Positions 1 to 11,751 are shown, counted from the stretch's first letter. The stretch is 64,000 nucleotides of DNA from Dendrophyllia cribrosa (GCA_024195265.1 JAJLRJ010000011.1:19693319-19757318); one strand, 5' to 3'. Notes: generated by a model not told the origin, from the sequence alone. Made by a program: numbers and translations.

Positions 1-1320
1 CAAGTGTTCCAGCGATTAATGGCTGAGATTGTAGGACTGAATATTGTAAAACGGTGGCAAAATTCCTCAAATACATTAAATTGGAAGCATAAAAATAAAT
101 TGCCATACACGGGTCTCGAACCTCCCGGGAAGCAGTGAACACGTTCGGGTAGGGCGTTACTTTCGGGTGGGCCGTTATTTTCGGGAATTACTTCAAAGGT
201 CTGAAAATTAACGTTACTTTCGGTTAGCAGTTACTTTCGTGGGTCCCTACTTTCCCCAGAACTCTACGGTAGATAGCATAAGAACAACATGATTTACATA
301 TGAAAAGTCTCACTTCCATTCAAACACCTGGGATCAGTTCAATAAAACTTTTACAAGTACAATTTACAAGTGTAGCCATTGTTTCAGAGATTAAAAACAA
401 TAGCTACACTTATAATTTACACTTGTAAAAGTTTTATTGAATTGACCTAAGGTCCTAAAGCAGACAATTGTAAATTGGCCTAATCTCTATGGATATAGGA
501 CAATCATGCATACCTTATTTACTCTAATAAATTAAAAGCTCACTGATTTTAACGTCTGCCTTAAAAGCACAGTCCTTAATGAATGGTAAAAATGATTCCA
601 TGAAAGTCTCTTGGGTTAATAGAGAGGAACTATCTGGTCAATGGTCGCACTTAAAAATGCATAATAATGCTGGCCAGTATTATTCAAAGCAGTAAGCTCT
701 CAAATTGACGTAGAGCACATCATAAGGAAGGCAAATAAACAATATGTGTTTAAGATTCGACGTGGGAGGACATGGCTATATATTGGATCGCTTTAAGTCT
801 TTAAGTCCCAATGTCATCATACAAATTTTCCTTACCAATCTTCTTACATCCCTTATACTACTAACTGGGAGAAAATAAGTTGTTTAAAGATCAAGGCAGT
901 TCATAATTGGTGATCATTTCCTTAATTCTCATAATCTAAATGCCTAATTATGCATTGATATCGCAATGAGAAATGTGATGGTGAACTGGCACTATTGAGA
1001 CGTAGGGTTAATTTGAATAAAGTTTCACCTGCCTGCTTGTGTTTCCTCTTTTTAAAACGAATAGCAGAAAGGAAGTAGTTGTTAATACAATGTTAAATAA
1101 ATTATTACTTATTATTACTTAAAAGCGCTAAAGACATTATTTTCCAGTTTGCCGACTTCTGATTTATCTATTTCCGTCATCAATGTCAATTCTTTCCTTT
1201 TGAATTTGTTTTATTTACCCGCTATTAGTTGGAACTATTTTTAATTTAGAACTTGTCGACTATTAGTATTTAAATGATTAAGTTAACTTTCATGAGTAAT
1301 AAATATGTAATTTGCGTTGA
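1..1320. other. Gene-free AT-rich flank
   Basis: I see no open frame with coding character here. The stretch holds one short foldback repeat, listed separately, and near 96-130 a minus-strand match to a tRNA B-box that has no A-box partner. The rest is AT-rich unique-looking sequence. Confidence 0.5.
332..447. repeat. Short foldback repeat (MITE-like hairpin)
   Basis: The arms around 339-384 and 394-442 are near-perfect inverted copies, both carrying AATAAAACTTTTACAAGT and separated by about 10 bases. The whole unit is about 115 bp, the size of a small non-autonomous hairpin element. I could not define a target-site duplication. Confidence 0.7.
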
Positions 1321-1361
1321 AGGGAACCACCAAAAAGAATTGTGACACTCACTCGCCATAA

Positions 1362-1620
1362 ATGTTAAGAGCGCGTGTACACAAAAATGGAGCATTGAGC
1401 GGCAAACTTCAAAATTTCAAATTCGCTCAAACTTTGGCTGTTACGTTAGTTGTCCATATTGGGTTATTAATCTCTATGTGTTTTATTTGTCAAATAATTT
1501 GTTTATTTCGGCAGAAATTGACGAGAATCAATTTCAGGGCCAGACACGAAAAAAAATCGGCTTGAAAATTAGCCATTTTGAAGCGAACTGTTTGCCTTAA
1601 CCATTAAGCCAGAAGACATC
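1362..1620 (-). repeat. Dispersed repeat, copy A (inverted relative to 14,330-14,580)
   Basis: The reverse complement of this stretch matches 14,330-14,580 over about 240 bases, including the shared run TTCGCTTCAAAATGGCTAAT. The two copies have diverged by point changes and small indels. The short open frame inside is not supported as a gene. Family unknown. Confidence 0.7.
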
Positions 1621-1926
1621 CACTTATTATCAGCTTGTTCTTCAATCTTTTCACGGATTTATTTTGTAATTTCCAACAACATTAAGAAAACTTGTGACAC
1701 TGAGAGAGGCCTGAAAGAAATACACCTGTTTTTTTATGAAAATCGTTGCTAAATTGAAGAAAATATTTACCCTATTAAATTTATCAAAAATGGAATGAAA
1801 TTTAGCATCAAACTTAGCAAGAAATGGGCTAATTTATTTGGAAATTTATAGTCCTTTCGTCGAAAATGATTTCTTTTTTTCTTTTTAGTGTTTTTGGGAA
1901 AACGCTTACCGTATTTATGTAGTCAG

Positions 1927-2053
<127 letters not shown>

Positions 2054-2375
2054 TTTGTGCTTTTTGTTTATTTAATAATTCATTTACTAAATTAATTTTC
2101 AATTAATGTTTTTTTTTATCTTTGTGTTTTATTTTTCACAACGCACTACTTAGCCAACATGCTTAACTTAGATTAACGGGTAAACATGCGTTTACAGTAA
2201 ATAAAAATAAATCTCTCCAGTAAAGGCTCGGGGCGTTTATTTCAAACTGCTTTGAAGGCCGGCTTTGTGACAGTCCAATTTATTTGTCGAGTGCAGATTT
2301 TTAACTTGAAGGGGTATATTATTTTTTTCTGTAACAAACGCAGTTTGTAGGCAACAGTGAAAAAATAATTTAGTA

Positions 2376-2633
2376 ACGTTCAGAAAGTCGTAGCCTACGT
2401 AACAGGCATAAAACGGGGATGGAAGGGAGGGGAGTGGGCAGGGTAGGGGAAGAAAAAGAGGGGAGAAAGTCGGGAAAGGAGCGAAGAAAAACGAGCGAAA
2501 AAATGCAAGGAGACTGAGGAGAGGGGCGAAGGAGCTTTTGCCAACTCCCCATTTTTTTTTTTTCGCTTTTCTTCGCGCCTTTCCCGCAACTACTTTCGCC
2601 TTTCCCGACTTTCTGAACGTCTGGAACAGGCTA
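2376..2633. repeat. Foldback element with purine-rich core, same terminus as the 3,406 element
   Basis: ACGTTCAGAAAGTCG at 2,376 is repeated inverted as CGACTTTCTGAACGT near 2,607. The right end finishes GGAACAGGCTA, identical to the terminal bases of the element at 3,406-5,104. The matching left terminus (TAGCCTGTTCC) is missing, so the copy looks truncated. About 100 bases of the plus strand inside are almost pure purine. No gene. Confidence 0.55.
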
Positions 2634-2639
2634 ATAATT

Positions 2640-3241
2640 TATCCTATGTGGATAACTTAACAAAGAGTGAAGGGAAGTATAATGAATACGGTACCGGTAT
2701 TAACCGTAGTCTATAAAAGATGCTAAAAATTCCAAAATGTTTTGAATAAGTGTCTCTCTTTGAACGCCCTGGGGTTTTTTAATGTTTTCTTCCCTGATTT
2801 GAGAAATGGCGGTTTTTTTTTTTGGAGAAAATAAGATGTCACATTTTTTCCATTATTTCAATGGAACGTTCGCTTTGGCTTTGCTCTCGTCAAAAAACTT
2901 TATAGGTACTACAACTACCAATAGAAACACTATTTGGATATGCTTGGTTTTGACGTGTTGAAACTAACATTTGTTCTGTTTGGACTATATCAGTGATTTG
3001 TCGAAACTGCAGAAGGGGTGATTTCGAAGGTCCATTGTCCAGTGTTGCCAGCATCTCGAGTACTGATAAGGAGGAGGGAGCAGCATGCGCTCGTGACAGA
3101 TGTGAAGTCACTCTCGCGCACACTTGGCAATGTTACCTTGGTATGGACAATAATTCACTAATAACTGTAGTTATCGGAAATTTGTTACCCCGTCAGAGGT
3201 GTATGTCGTCCGTCTTTACTAACCAAGTTTTTTTTAATTAG
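2640..3241. other. Gene-free stretch before the transposase-like pseudogene
   Basis: There is no supported gene. Two overlapping frames near 2,890-3,241 on opposite strands lack recognisable domains. The last bases before 3,242 read like a pyrimidine-rich splice acceptor (TTTTTTTTAATTAG), so 3,242 may be a true exon start of the following pseudogene. Confidence 0.4.
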
Positions 3242-3405
3242 GTGGACCCCGATAACGAAATGCCTCAGTAAACACCTGCCCATCTCTTCACACCAGAAAC
3301 ACCATGCAGTATCTACAAACCACCGGAGAACTCGGACAATTCTGGTGATGAGACCACATCCTCGGTTACAAGTAGAGACACACTGAATGAATTCTTATCG
3401 AGCAG

Positions 3406-5104
3406 TAGCCTGTTCCAGGCTCCGAAATAGTGGGGAACGCGCGAATTAAAAAAAAGGAAAAAATCAGGGGGGAACTGGGGAGAGAGCGGGCGGCGGAGCC
3501 TGTAAACATTTCTTTAAAAAGATCTTTCCGGTATACCAGCTCCTGGTATACCCTCTGATTGGTCCGTTTTGACAGGAAATGTCAACACATTATTATTATT
3601 GTCAATCATAACGATGGCGTACGTGACCCTCGCGCGTGATGAAGAGGAATCAAAGTTATGTAATATTTTGGACGAATGTCTGCGCGATTTTCCTAATATA
3701 GAAGCGCTCAGGAATAAGCAACAAGAATGCCTTGTAAACTTGCGCGTGGTAAAGATGTCTTCGCGATTCTGCCGACCGGTTTCGGGAAAAGCTTGATATT
3801 TCAGCTCTTTCCATGCCTGGCAACAGCAGCTCTGGCAGAAAAATCGACGATAATAGTCGTTATAAAGGTGACATGCCTAACACAAATCCTGCTCGTCGCT
3901 AAAAGCATTTTAGCCCAGCTTTAGAATAAGTCTATCCCAAGTACGTGCCTGAGAGATTTTTCCCTTTGGATCAAAGTAAAGATATAACAGGCCTGTTGTT
4001 CTAAACTGTTGTCGTTTCTTTGATCTTACGAAAAAATCTCTAGCTGTGATGCTGACAGGAGGAATTTACGCTTTCCAGAGCCGTTTAGAATATTTAGTTA
4101 TGCGTCGTTTGTTTGCTAGTTTTTGGCATAACAGTGAAGTTTTTTTGGCTCAATTTGAAAGAGTTGCAAGATCAGTAGTAGCCGTTGAAGTAGGAATTAT
4201 TCGCTGCTTAGGATCAGTTCATTTCTCAGTCCGTGATGTAATGTGAGCGCAAGTCTGCGGTTAGCATAACTCGCGAGATAGTTTTTCTTCATTACGGCTA
4301 AAAGAGTCTAAGATCCAAGTCTTATGCGATAGTTACGGTTTATTATATATTTTAATAGTGACATCTTGCAATTGTTTTTAGCTCAGAGTTTATTCTGCGT
4401 TTAAGTTGACGTGTTTCTCCGCAGTGACCTCCATTGTCAGACGTATGGTGTCATTGCAATTGCATCTGGTTTGAGATATTTGAATCTCCAGAATGTTAGC
4501 TGATTTGTAATTCTTACGGATGAAAGTGGTTACATTTCAATATTCTTTAAGCAAGACTCGAGTTTCGGTTCTTTGGTGAACCTCATCACTGAGTTGCTCC
4601 CATGTAGAAAGGTCTCGTAGAATGATTTGACGTTGTAGAATGTTAGCGACTTTAATATGAGCGCTTGGGGAGGATCAAATGTTCTATCTTTTCATTGGCT
4701 TGTTTAGTTTGGCCAATAATCTTGGTTCCTCTACATGCTACCTTTTTCCTACAAAATCTGCAGCACTTTGAAGGGTGGACTTTGAGATTCGAGGACAGTA
4801 TTTTCGTCGGCGTACGCGTCTTGCAAGACATGCGGATTTCCTCGCGTTCTTGCACGTGCTTTTGCGCGAAATACTCGCGCGAGAAATCCGAGAACTATTT
4901 CTGTTAATTGGCATTTTGACATTTTGACGACAGAAAATTGGATTATCTTAAAACTTGGACCTTAAATCTTAAAAAGAGAGCGAATAGCGTCGGTAAAGAA
5001 ATGTTTACAGGCTCCGCCGCCCTCATCTCCCCAGTTTCCCACTGGTTTTTTCCTTTTTTATTACTTAGCGCGTTCCCCACTATCTCGGAGCCTGGAACAG
5101 GCTA
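3406..5104. mobile_element. Mutator-like (MULE-type) DNA element with 111-bp TIRs and 9-bp TSD
   Basis: Terminal inverted repeats span 3,406-3,516 and 4,994-5,104; the outer 20 bases, TAGCCTGTTCCAGGCTCCGA, are identical. The perfect 9-bp duplication ATCGAGCAG flanks both ends (3,397-3,405 and 5,105-5,113). Removing the element rejoins the host reading frame LSS|RDISP. Long TIRs with a 9-bp duplication are the Mutator signature; other superfamilies cannot be excluded because no transposase is present. The only coding content is a RecQ-helicase fragment. Confidence 0.85.
3614..3922 (+). pseudogene. RecQ-type helicase fragment inside the MULE
   Basis: A start at 3,614 opens an N-terminal helicase segment with the family-typical order: a helical lead ending NKQQECLVNL, then ARGKDVFAILPTGFGKS carrying the Walker A motif, then STIIVV like motif Ia. 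A one-base frameshift near 3,740 separates the lead from the Walker A part, and the frame ends soon after motif Ia, so most of the helicase is absent. This is either a gene fragment captured by the element or the relic of a helicase the element once encoded. It cannot be functional as it stands. Confidence 0.6.
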
Positions 5105-5126
5105 ATCGAGCAGAGATATCAGTCCC

Positions 5127-5127
<1 letters not shown>

Positions 5128-5161
<34 letters not shown>

Positions 5162-5446
5162 TTTATTCAAGTGTCAATAAAAAAAAATAATATAGCAGTT
5201 AAAACCACTAATTGGGGACACTATCTAAAATTATCACTAATATATATATATATATAGATTTGTAGAGATGGATTACTTGGTCGAAGACATTTATTCACTG
5301 CTACTCAGAGTTTCATGCTTCTTACGAAGCAATCATCAGGCAACTGCCTACAATAACGGATACATAGAATACATACAAAATTTGAAATTACAGAACAATA
5401 CCTAATGGCTGATGAAGCTGATGAAGTCTTCAATTCATTATTTTAT

Positions 5447-5491
<45 letters not shown>

Positions 5492-5492
5492 C
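5128..5492 (-). mobile_element. Penelope-like element terminal fragment (pLTR piece)
   Basis: Simple-repeat-bounded insertion in the transposase-like pseudogene: (TAA)n at 5,130-5,160 and (TA)n at 5,450-5,486. On the minus strand it contains a canonical hammerhead ribozyme, a hallmark of Penelope-like terminal repeats. No reverse transcriptase or GIY-YIG coding remains. Confidence 0.55.
5297..5344 (-). ncRNA. Hammerhead ribozyme, canonical core, minimal type I
   Basis: Read on the minus strand: stem I GTTGC, core CTGATGA, stem II TTGCTTC-GTAA-GAAGCA, core TGAAAC, a two-base-pair stem III (AC/GT) closing TCTGA, predicted cleavage after GTA, then the stem I partner GCAGT. Both conserved boxes (CUGAUGA and GAAA) are intact. 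A very short stem III and open stem I are known features of hammerheads in Penelope-like retroelements. Whether it cleaves is not shown by sequence alone. Confidence 0.75.
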
Positions 5493-7588
5493 AGTGTGGC
5501 ATCTTACTCAAGAAAGGACAAAGCGCCATTACACCAGGAAAGCGCATCAGGTCGTCCACGCCGTAATCGAGGAAATTGCGCCCAGGGATACAGATAGTCT
5601 GTGGGAGGCCTTGGTGTCATCAAGGGCTATATCACGTCATTTGCCGCTGGATACCGAAGAACACGCTGACAGGACACTCATTGAGGCCCTTACCGAATGC
5701 TATAACAATACAGGCCACTGGAGTACACGCCGACAGATCCTCTCTATTTTGGCTGACAAAGTTAGTTTCAAAGTGTTGAAGAGATGGGGCCCGGATCTGA
5801 CATACTATAGATTCAGCATTGCCAGACATCACCAGCTTTTCAATGGCCGTGAAGCCGTGATGCCGTGTGCACAGCACACACGGATGTATGTGGCGCCAAG
5901 ACAATTGAGCCACTTTCTGAATTTTATCACAAGTGCGCACATTATCCAGGACCTCCCATTTGGCGAAAAAAAAAGTTATCGTCTAATGAGGAACTGACTA
6001 TACCGAATGTCATACGAACTCTCATTCCGACACAGATCATTTCGCAATATGAGGAGCTATGCAGCTGTTAGGACATCGTTACAGGGCTTGGACTACGTCG
6101 CCGCGCAGGGAGACAAGGCATTCGAGGAGCTGGAATTAGCCGCTGACAAACTTGGTCTGTTGTGGGCCAAAGAAGAAAAGGAGCAGCTAAAAGTAGCTGA
6201 GCGGTATCTCAAAGGAGTTTTCAAGGTAATTTGTGTTGCTATTAATTAGTAATTGTAAAATGCTATATGGCTGTATGGACAGGCTGGACATCAGGACAGA
6301 CAGTATCAAAAAAAAATCCGCACCTTATACAAGATTGGCTTGATTCTCTTGATCTAATGTTTGTGTTGCTGTAGTAACTGTAATATACTGTAAAGCTGCC
6401 GACGTGGAGAGGCTGGACATCAGATATAAAAGGCAGTGTGTCAAAGAAAGGGCTTAGTTAATAAAATTTTCAGCAAGTAATAAAACATTGGCTTGTTTTG
6501 ATTTCATTTTCAGGCTCACGTTTCCAAGAGCTCTACTGTCCCTGAGCATTGTAGAGCATACGCTCTGAGTCATCCTGACGACCCTGACTGACTACACTAG
6601 GACTTGTGACCACGCCCATGGCGACAGCTGTGATCGCTGCTTGCTTCTTTCGTCTATAGTGAGTGGTATTAGGGAAGATTTAGAGAGAGCTGAATGCTCG
6701 GACAATGAAAAAGAAGAACTAGCGTTCGTTATCTCACAGGCCAAACAGGTATTGAAGCCTGGAAAGCCCATCTATTGCGGTCTACAAACCACACTGGAAA
6801 TCTTGAGTGGCCTCAGCGCCTCCTCCATTCTATTAGTACTTGACTGGGCTATGAAATTTCTTCCCCGCAAGTTCAGGGAAAGCCAGTCTGATTGTTTCTG
6901 ATACCATGGCATCTGGCTGTAGCAATCAGAAGCAACAGAGGTGAAATGGAGATGATGACATTCGTCCATGTGTTTAAGAGTGCTACTGCTCAAGACAACA
7001 GCGCAGTGTTAGCCATACTTAACGAAGTCTTCACTCAGCTCAAGACTGTTATGCCAGTACTGCGAGCCATCCATATTCATAAATGAAAAAAAGGAAAAAA
7101 ATTATTTTATTTATTTATTCCAAACGATAATGCTGGAATGTTATCATTGCGCACAAACCATGATTACGGCCCCTCAGATTGCTAAACGTCATAGAATTAA
7201 GATCTCTCGGATTGATTTCTCTGAGCCACAAGGAAAAAAAGGCGCGTGCGATCGCAAGGCAGCTACGATAAAGTCGCACATGGCGGCATATCTGAATTCC
7301 GGACACGACATTGAGACAGCTGCACTGATGAAGGAAGCCATCGAGTCTTCTGGGGGTGTGCGCGCGTGAGCGTGAAGGTGTGCAGTCCTCCCAACGGTCC
7401 TTCTAACAAGAGCATCAAGTGGGAGAAAGTAAGCTATGTCAACAACATTCACTACAGCCATGATGGGATAATAATTCGAATCCCGTTGAAGCCAGGTTGC
7501 TTTTTCAACTGCTTAAGTTGAGAGCACACTGCGAGGATCACAAATCTCACTAAAGTTCAATGTCCCTGAAGAATCGGAACTGCCGACG

Positions 7589-7948
7589 ATGGAGGTCAGG
7601 CTTTCGACCAGCGAGGCCAGTACGAGCTTTGTTCCGAAAAGATCCAGACGAACAGGTAGCCTAAAGAACACTATAACAGAGGAAGAAGACAGTTCCGACA
7701 GTGTTGATGAGTCAAGCGGTACCATTTCCGCTGCTAACAATTCGCGATTATTTACGTATCAGGAAGAGGGATGCGTCAATGGCGTCAAGACGTTTATGTG
7801 GCATTCATCGCTTGTACAACACTTGGACTGTGAGAAGCACAACCGTGCACTAACGCACGAAACGCTCTATGACAAGGCCATGATAGAATACGCCACTAAA
7901 CTGGACTCGGGCCCAAGCAAAGTTCCAACGGTGCTAGGGGAGAAGTAG
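7589..7948 (+). pseudogene. C2H2-finger segment of the transposase-like pseudogene
   Basis: The frame starts Ser/Glu-rich (LKNTITEEEDSSDSVDESS) and passes into a C2H2-like unit: the finger helix WHSSLVQHLDCEKH supplies two His four residues apart, and EEGCVNG supplies one Cys. The first Cys is replaced by Tyr in FTYQEEGC, so zinc binding is doubtful. A helix follows (ETLYDKAMIEYATKL). It continues in another frame to 8,050-8,466. It is part of the larger pseudogene, not a separate gene. Confidence 0.5.
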
Positions 7949-8529
7949 ATCATCACCACCAACCACGCCTACTCTGACGATGGGATGGGCACTGAAATCC
8001 ACACAGTCACGTCGCTTGAAATTTACTGACAAGCAAAAGCAGTACCTAAATGCCAAGTTTCAAATTGGGGAGAGAATCGGGAAGAAGGCCCGACCCGACC
8101 GATGTCTCTAAAGCCACGAGGACTTCCAAAGATAGCAACGGGGATAGACTGTTTTGCTCTGCCGATTTTCGCACGAGCCAGCAAATAAGCAGTTACTTTT
8201 CTCGTCTAGCTGCTAAGCGAAGTGTGGAGGTAGACCAGCCTGATAGCGAGGACCAGACTCCAAATGAAGACCTCCAGTGTGTGCTTAGGGACGAGGTTTT
8301 GTCTGAAGTAAGGATCCAGCATTCACATCCGATCATCTATCACTCCTATAACATCTGTGAGTTGGTATTAAACTCCAAGCTAAGCTCCTTTTCAGTGTCA
8401 ATGTTACGGGAAATTTGTAAAGCCTACGGACTTGACATATCGAAAGTTACAGTAAGACGGAAATAGCCATTCGTTGACTTGCTCTCAAAGCTGGTGCAGG
8501 GCTGCAGCTGCAATGCCTACGCGCGCACA

Positions 8530-9658
8530 TTAAGTAGACGGTTCACGTTACTAGTTTGTGGTACGTATTCAGACTTGTATATTTCAGGATCTAGAAATTT
8601 TGTAACAGGGGGAGGGGTCCAACCGCGTTTGACCCAAACCAAACCAACCAAAGCCAAGGCAATTTGTTTTGTAAACGAAAACTGAAGCTTACTGGCATTA
8701 ACTGTTGCACGTAAGCCTTTCGATAATTATACGAAAACTATTACCGGTATACCGGTATGGATTAAAAAAAATTATTTTACATAAAATGTAGAAATTATAA
8801 AATACAATTCATAAGGAAACTACTGTTGAAGAATATTGGGATTTGAGAAAACATTTGCAAAAGTAGTTTTAATTTCAATATAAGTTCTCTAAAATCCGAG
8901 GAACGCAGTTTAATTTTTTATTCTTGAGGCAACAACCTTTTTGGGGAGGTTGTTTGGAAACCATTCCCCACCCCCCTCCCCCCAAAGAAAAAAATCCACC
9001 CCTGTATCTTTACATTTAAAGTTTGACTCAAGGTTTGTGTTGCGATAACAGAGCACTCAGTGAATGACGGTTAACTATGTAACGGTTGCAATCCTGACTT
9101 CCCCATTTAATTAGTCGGTAACCAGCTTGTAACATTCGTGATATACAAATAAGCTCCCAACCGGAATGTTAGAAAAAAAATACATAAGATTTTTACATTC
9201 AAATAGCATCAGTGGATATGCAGCGAATTTCTTATAAACCAATTGCTACAATTCATACAATGAAATCAACCATTTCCTTACGCCACGCCACCACAACAGA
9301 GGGGGAATGTGTCAATAATATAAACAAATTACTGAAACGAAAATGCTTTCAGTTAAATGTTTTAATTCCCTATAAAGGCAGGAAGTTAACATTTTCCCTT
9401 TCTTTGACAAAAGCAGCGCTGGAATATGTGCTGCGGTCACGGTATGTCACGCAATCCACTAGTCACGTGTATTATTTTCGTACTACTTCCGCCATTTTGA
9501 GCGCTTTCTCACAGAGCACTACCTAATTTCCCCAGAAAAAAATAATATCAATTGAAAGTCCATTTCTTGCTTAGTTCATTTCTAAATTTTATTCAATTTG
9601 TGATAAAGGTAGTACTGGTAGTAGGGTAAATTATTTTTGAATTAAGCTAGTGATTTTC
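8530..9658. other. Gene-free stretch
   Basis: No supported gene. It contains C-rich and A-rich runs (8,950-9,000). An open frame at 9,212-9,526 (104 residues) shows no domain, no splice context and no compositional sign of coding. Confidence 0.45.
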
Positions 9659-9890
9659 TTAAAGTGTATATGACACGAATTTTTTTTTTGTTGTTTTCGG
9701 TTCTTTGAAATGTATAAAAAATGTTCTGAAATAAAAATGTGTCAAAAAGATTTAAAAAACCTTTTTTTTTCGCCCTCAAAATACGCGTATGTTGACTTCA
9801 AAAGTGTTCTCCCGAGTGCGCGGCCAAAATGTCATGTGACTTGCTTGTGTGACGTCATGTGACGTAGAATGATTTGACTCGTAGCACAAA

Positions 9891-10242
9891 ATGGCAGCAA
9901 GAGAGAAGGGCGATAAGAAGAAAGACGGGAGATATTGTGCGGCCGGAGCGCCAAACATTGAAAGCTGTAAAAATACTAGCTATACACCAGGCATTTCGAT
10001 GCATCTCTTTCCAACAAGGGCCTTCAGTGAGGGCGAAATGGCTGAAATTCAGCCGGCGGCACCACATCGATTTCGGCGAGCCGATCAACAGGTTTTGAGC
10101 CTAGTTGTTTTGAAAACATCCTGGCATTTCCATTGGGCTATAAAAGGAAACGAAACCTAATCACGGGCGGGCTCCATTCCTACAAGAGACACCGTCCTGC
10201 CCGAAGGTTCACAAAGTTTTGAGTGAACGGAGAAAGCGACAA
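9891..10242 (+). pseudogene. THAP-domain exon (frameshifted)
   Basis: The frame from the ATG at 9,891 begins with basic residues, then YCAAGAP and NTSYTPGISMHLFP, the N-terminal half of a C2CH THAP zinc finger. A frameshift near 10,030 moves the rest into an overlapping frame (RAKWLKFSRRHHIDFGEP). The segment ends at a good donor, AAG|GTAAG-like, at 10,243. THAP domains bind DNA and are found at the N-terminus of Kolobok-type transposases. The shift and lack of a full C-terminal His/Cys set mean it is probably dead. Confidence 0.55.
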
Positions 10243-10727
10243 GTAAGCGATTTTCATTTGTTTACAATAATCTTATTCATAGTAACGTAGCTTACACGTG
10301 AGAATTTCATGCGAGAATGTGTGAAGTCAAACTGTATTTGGATTGTATACATTTATGCCTATAACTAATGATTTTAAAGTGAATATGACACGATTTGTTT
10401 TTTGTTATTTTTGGTTCTTCGATACATAATTTTGTAAGAATTTCGATGTGCAGTATTCAGTTAAGTTCAGAGCTTTCTCAGCTTATCGTCATACGTTATT
10501 GTTCAGAACAACACAAGAGTAAAATCTTACCCATAGGCTTCAAACTAAATGGGAAGCTATAAAAGTAAAAAGTAGAGATTTATTTTTATGCTCAGAGGTT
10601 GATACCTTTATAAAACACAATGCTGAAGAAATAATATTTCCTGGAATAGAATTAAATTGATTACAAAATTACAGCTGGAGCAAGGAGCCAATATTGATTG
10701 GTCATTGCTGTACTGTTTATAACTATA

Positions 10728-10868
10728 GGTGGTTTTCATGTTACGTCATCGCCGCCATGCTGGTGGACATAAACAATAGTTCTGTCATTAGCTCCTTTTG
10801 TTCGTCCACCAGCATTTGTTCGTTTCACTATTGTTATCTATGTCTCTAGAGATTGATTGCAAACCACC
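10728..10868 (+). repeat. 141-bp MITE, copy 1 (TA target)
   Basis: Ends GGTGGTTT and AAACCACC are flanked by TA on both sides. An almost identical 141-bp copy in opposite orientation lies at 23,790-23,930, also flanked by TA. Length and TA target suit a Tc1/mariner-type MITE. Confidence 0.85.
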
Positions 10869-11132
10869 TATTACTTTAGAAAAATTTATTATTTTCCCCA
10901 AACATCATTCTCAGCAAATTGTGGTCACCGTGGTGAATCAGTGTTACAGACTTCAACTGAATGAGACAACATTGCTATGATGAATACATGTAATATTGGC
11001 TATAAATAATTGTGCTTTTTTATGCTTGGTGTGTTGAAATGCTTTCAAAGTTAAGTTAGCAGGTGTTCAGTGTATATTCATTTTTGGGATTTTTGCCCAT
11101 AATCATTATTAATTTTCTTGGCATATTTTGGC

Positions 11133-11751
11133 AAGTTTGCACTCAATGAAAACCTACAAAGAGATACACAGGTATCAAAGGATGGAAAGCAATATATGCG
11201 AGTTACATATCCAAAATTTAAATTGGGAGAAGACGTTGTTTGCAAAGTGGTGCGAAGTGGCATGCCCTTCTAGCTCTGTTAAGTCAACATAACAATGACC
11301 AAATGAGTGGGTATTATGTCCAGATGCTTGAATAAAGAATCTGTGCATTTTTCATTATACTGGAAATTATATTGAAGACACTTTCTCACTTGCATCCATC
11401 CTCATCTATCATGATAATCACAAAAGCATGTGTTATCCAACTACATGTAGCCAAACCGTAGAATGCACTTCTGTTAACCTACAAGCTGGCTGTGAGTGGG
11501 TTGGGGCATCTAACATGCAAGCTGTTACATGTACTGTCCTAAGTTCACATATCACATAATTTTAGGAAAGAGCTTGTTGTGTTTGTAATGATTCACTTTT
11601 TTATTCTACAGAAGCAGAACAGTCTTCCTTCAACCCACATGTAGCAGTAACAATACTCAGACCAGAAGTAAAACCTCTTCAAGAAGACCTCCCACTTGCT
11701 CAGTATGCAAAAAAACCAATGCGTGGTCATAAAGGCCAATGCAAGAAGTAA
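11133..11751 (+). pseudogene. Kolobok-type transposase C-terminal remnant
   Basis: The frame at 11,133-11,272 reads FALNENLQRD then YPKFKLGEDVVCKVV before a stop; a second piece after the acceptor CTACAG at 11,612 ends in a Cys-x2-Cys...PMRGHKGQC zinc-knuckle-like tail, with a one-base slip in the A-run at 11,710. I recognise this arrangement as the tail of THAP-type Kolobok transposases, but the match is short and from memory of the family, so confidence is modest. The catalytic part is missing. Confidence 0.35.

Larger units (their letters stand above)
3242..8520 (+). pseudogene. Decayed DDE-transposase-like gene with C2H2 finger (unclassified cnidarian repeat gene)
   Basis: Pieces of one long protein run along the plus strand: an acidic Ser-rich start ending FLSSRDISP (3,290-3,405 and 5,105-5,127), a helical region (5,494-5,997), further blocks at 6,007-6,249 and 6,641-6,901, a core with LVLDWAMKFLP, then NDNAG and CYH split by one extra base near 7,130, then FSEPQGKKGACDRKAA (7,128-7,370), a C2H2 finger (7,770-7,860) and a C-terminal helical domain (8,050-8,520). 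The spaced Asp-Asp-Asn-Glu pattern resembles an RNase H-fold DDE integrase core; this is inference. Many proteins of this type occur as repeated uncharacterised genes in corals. This copy is broken by stops, frameshifts and two insertions. Confidence 0.6.

Noticed and set aside
96..130. tRNA B-box-like GGTTCGAGACC on the minus strand
   Set aside because: No A-box or acceptor stem at the needed distance.
9212..9526. 104-residue frame
   Set aside because: No recognisable domain and no splice or promoter context.
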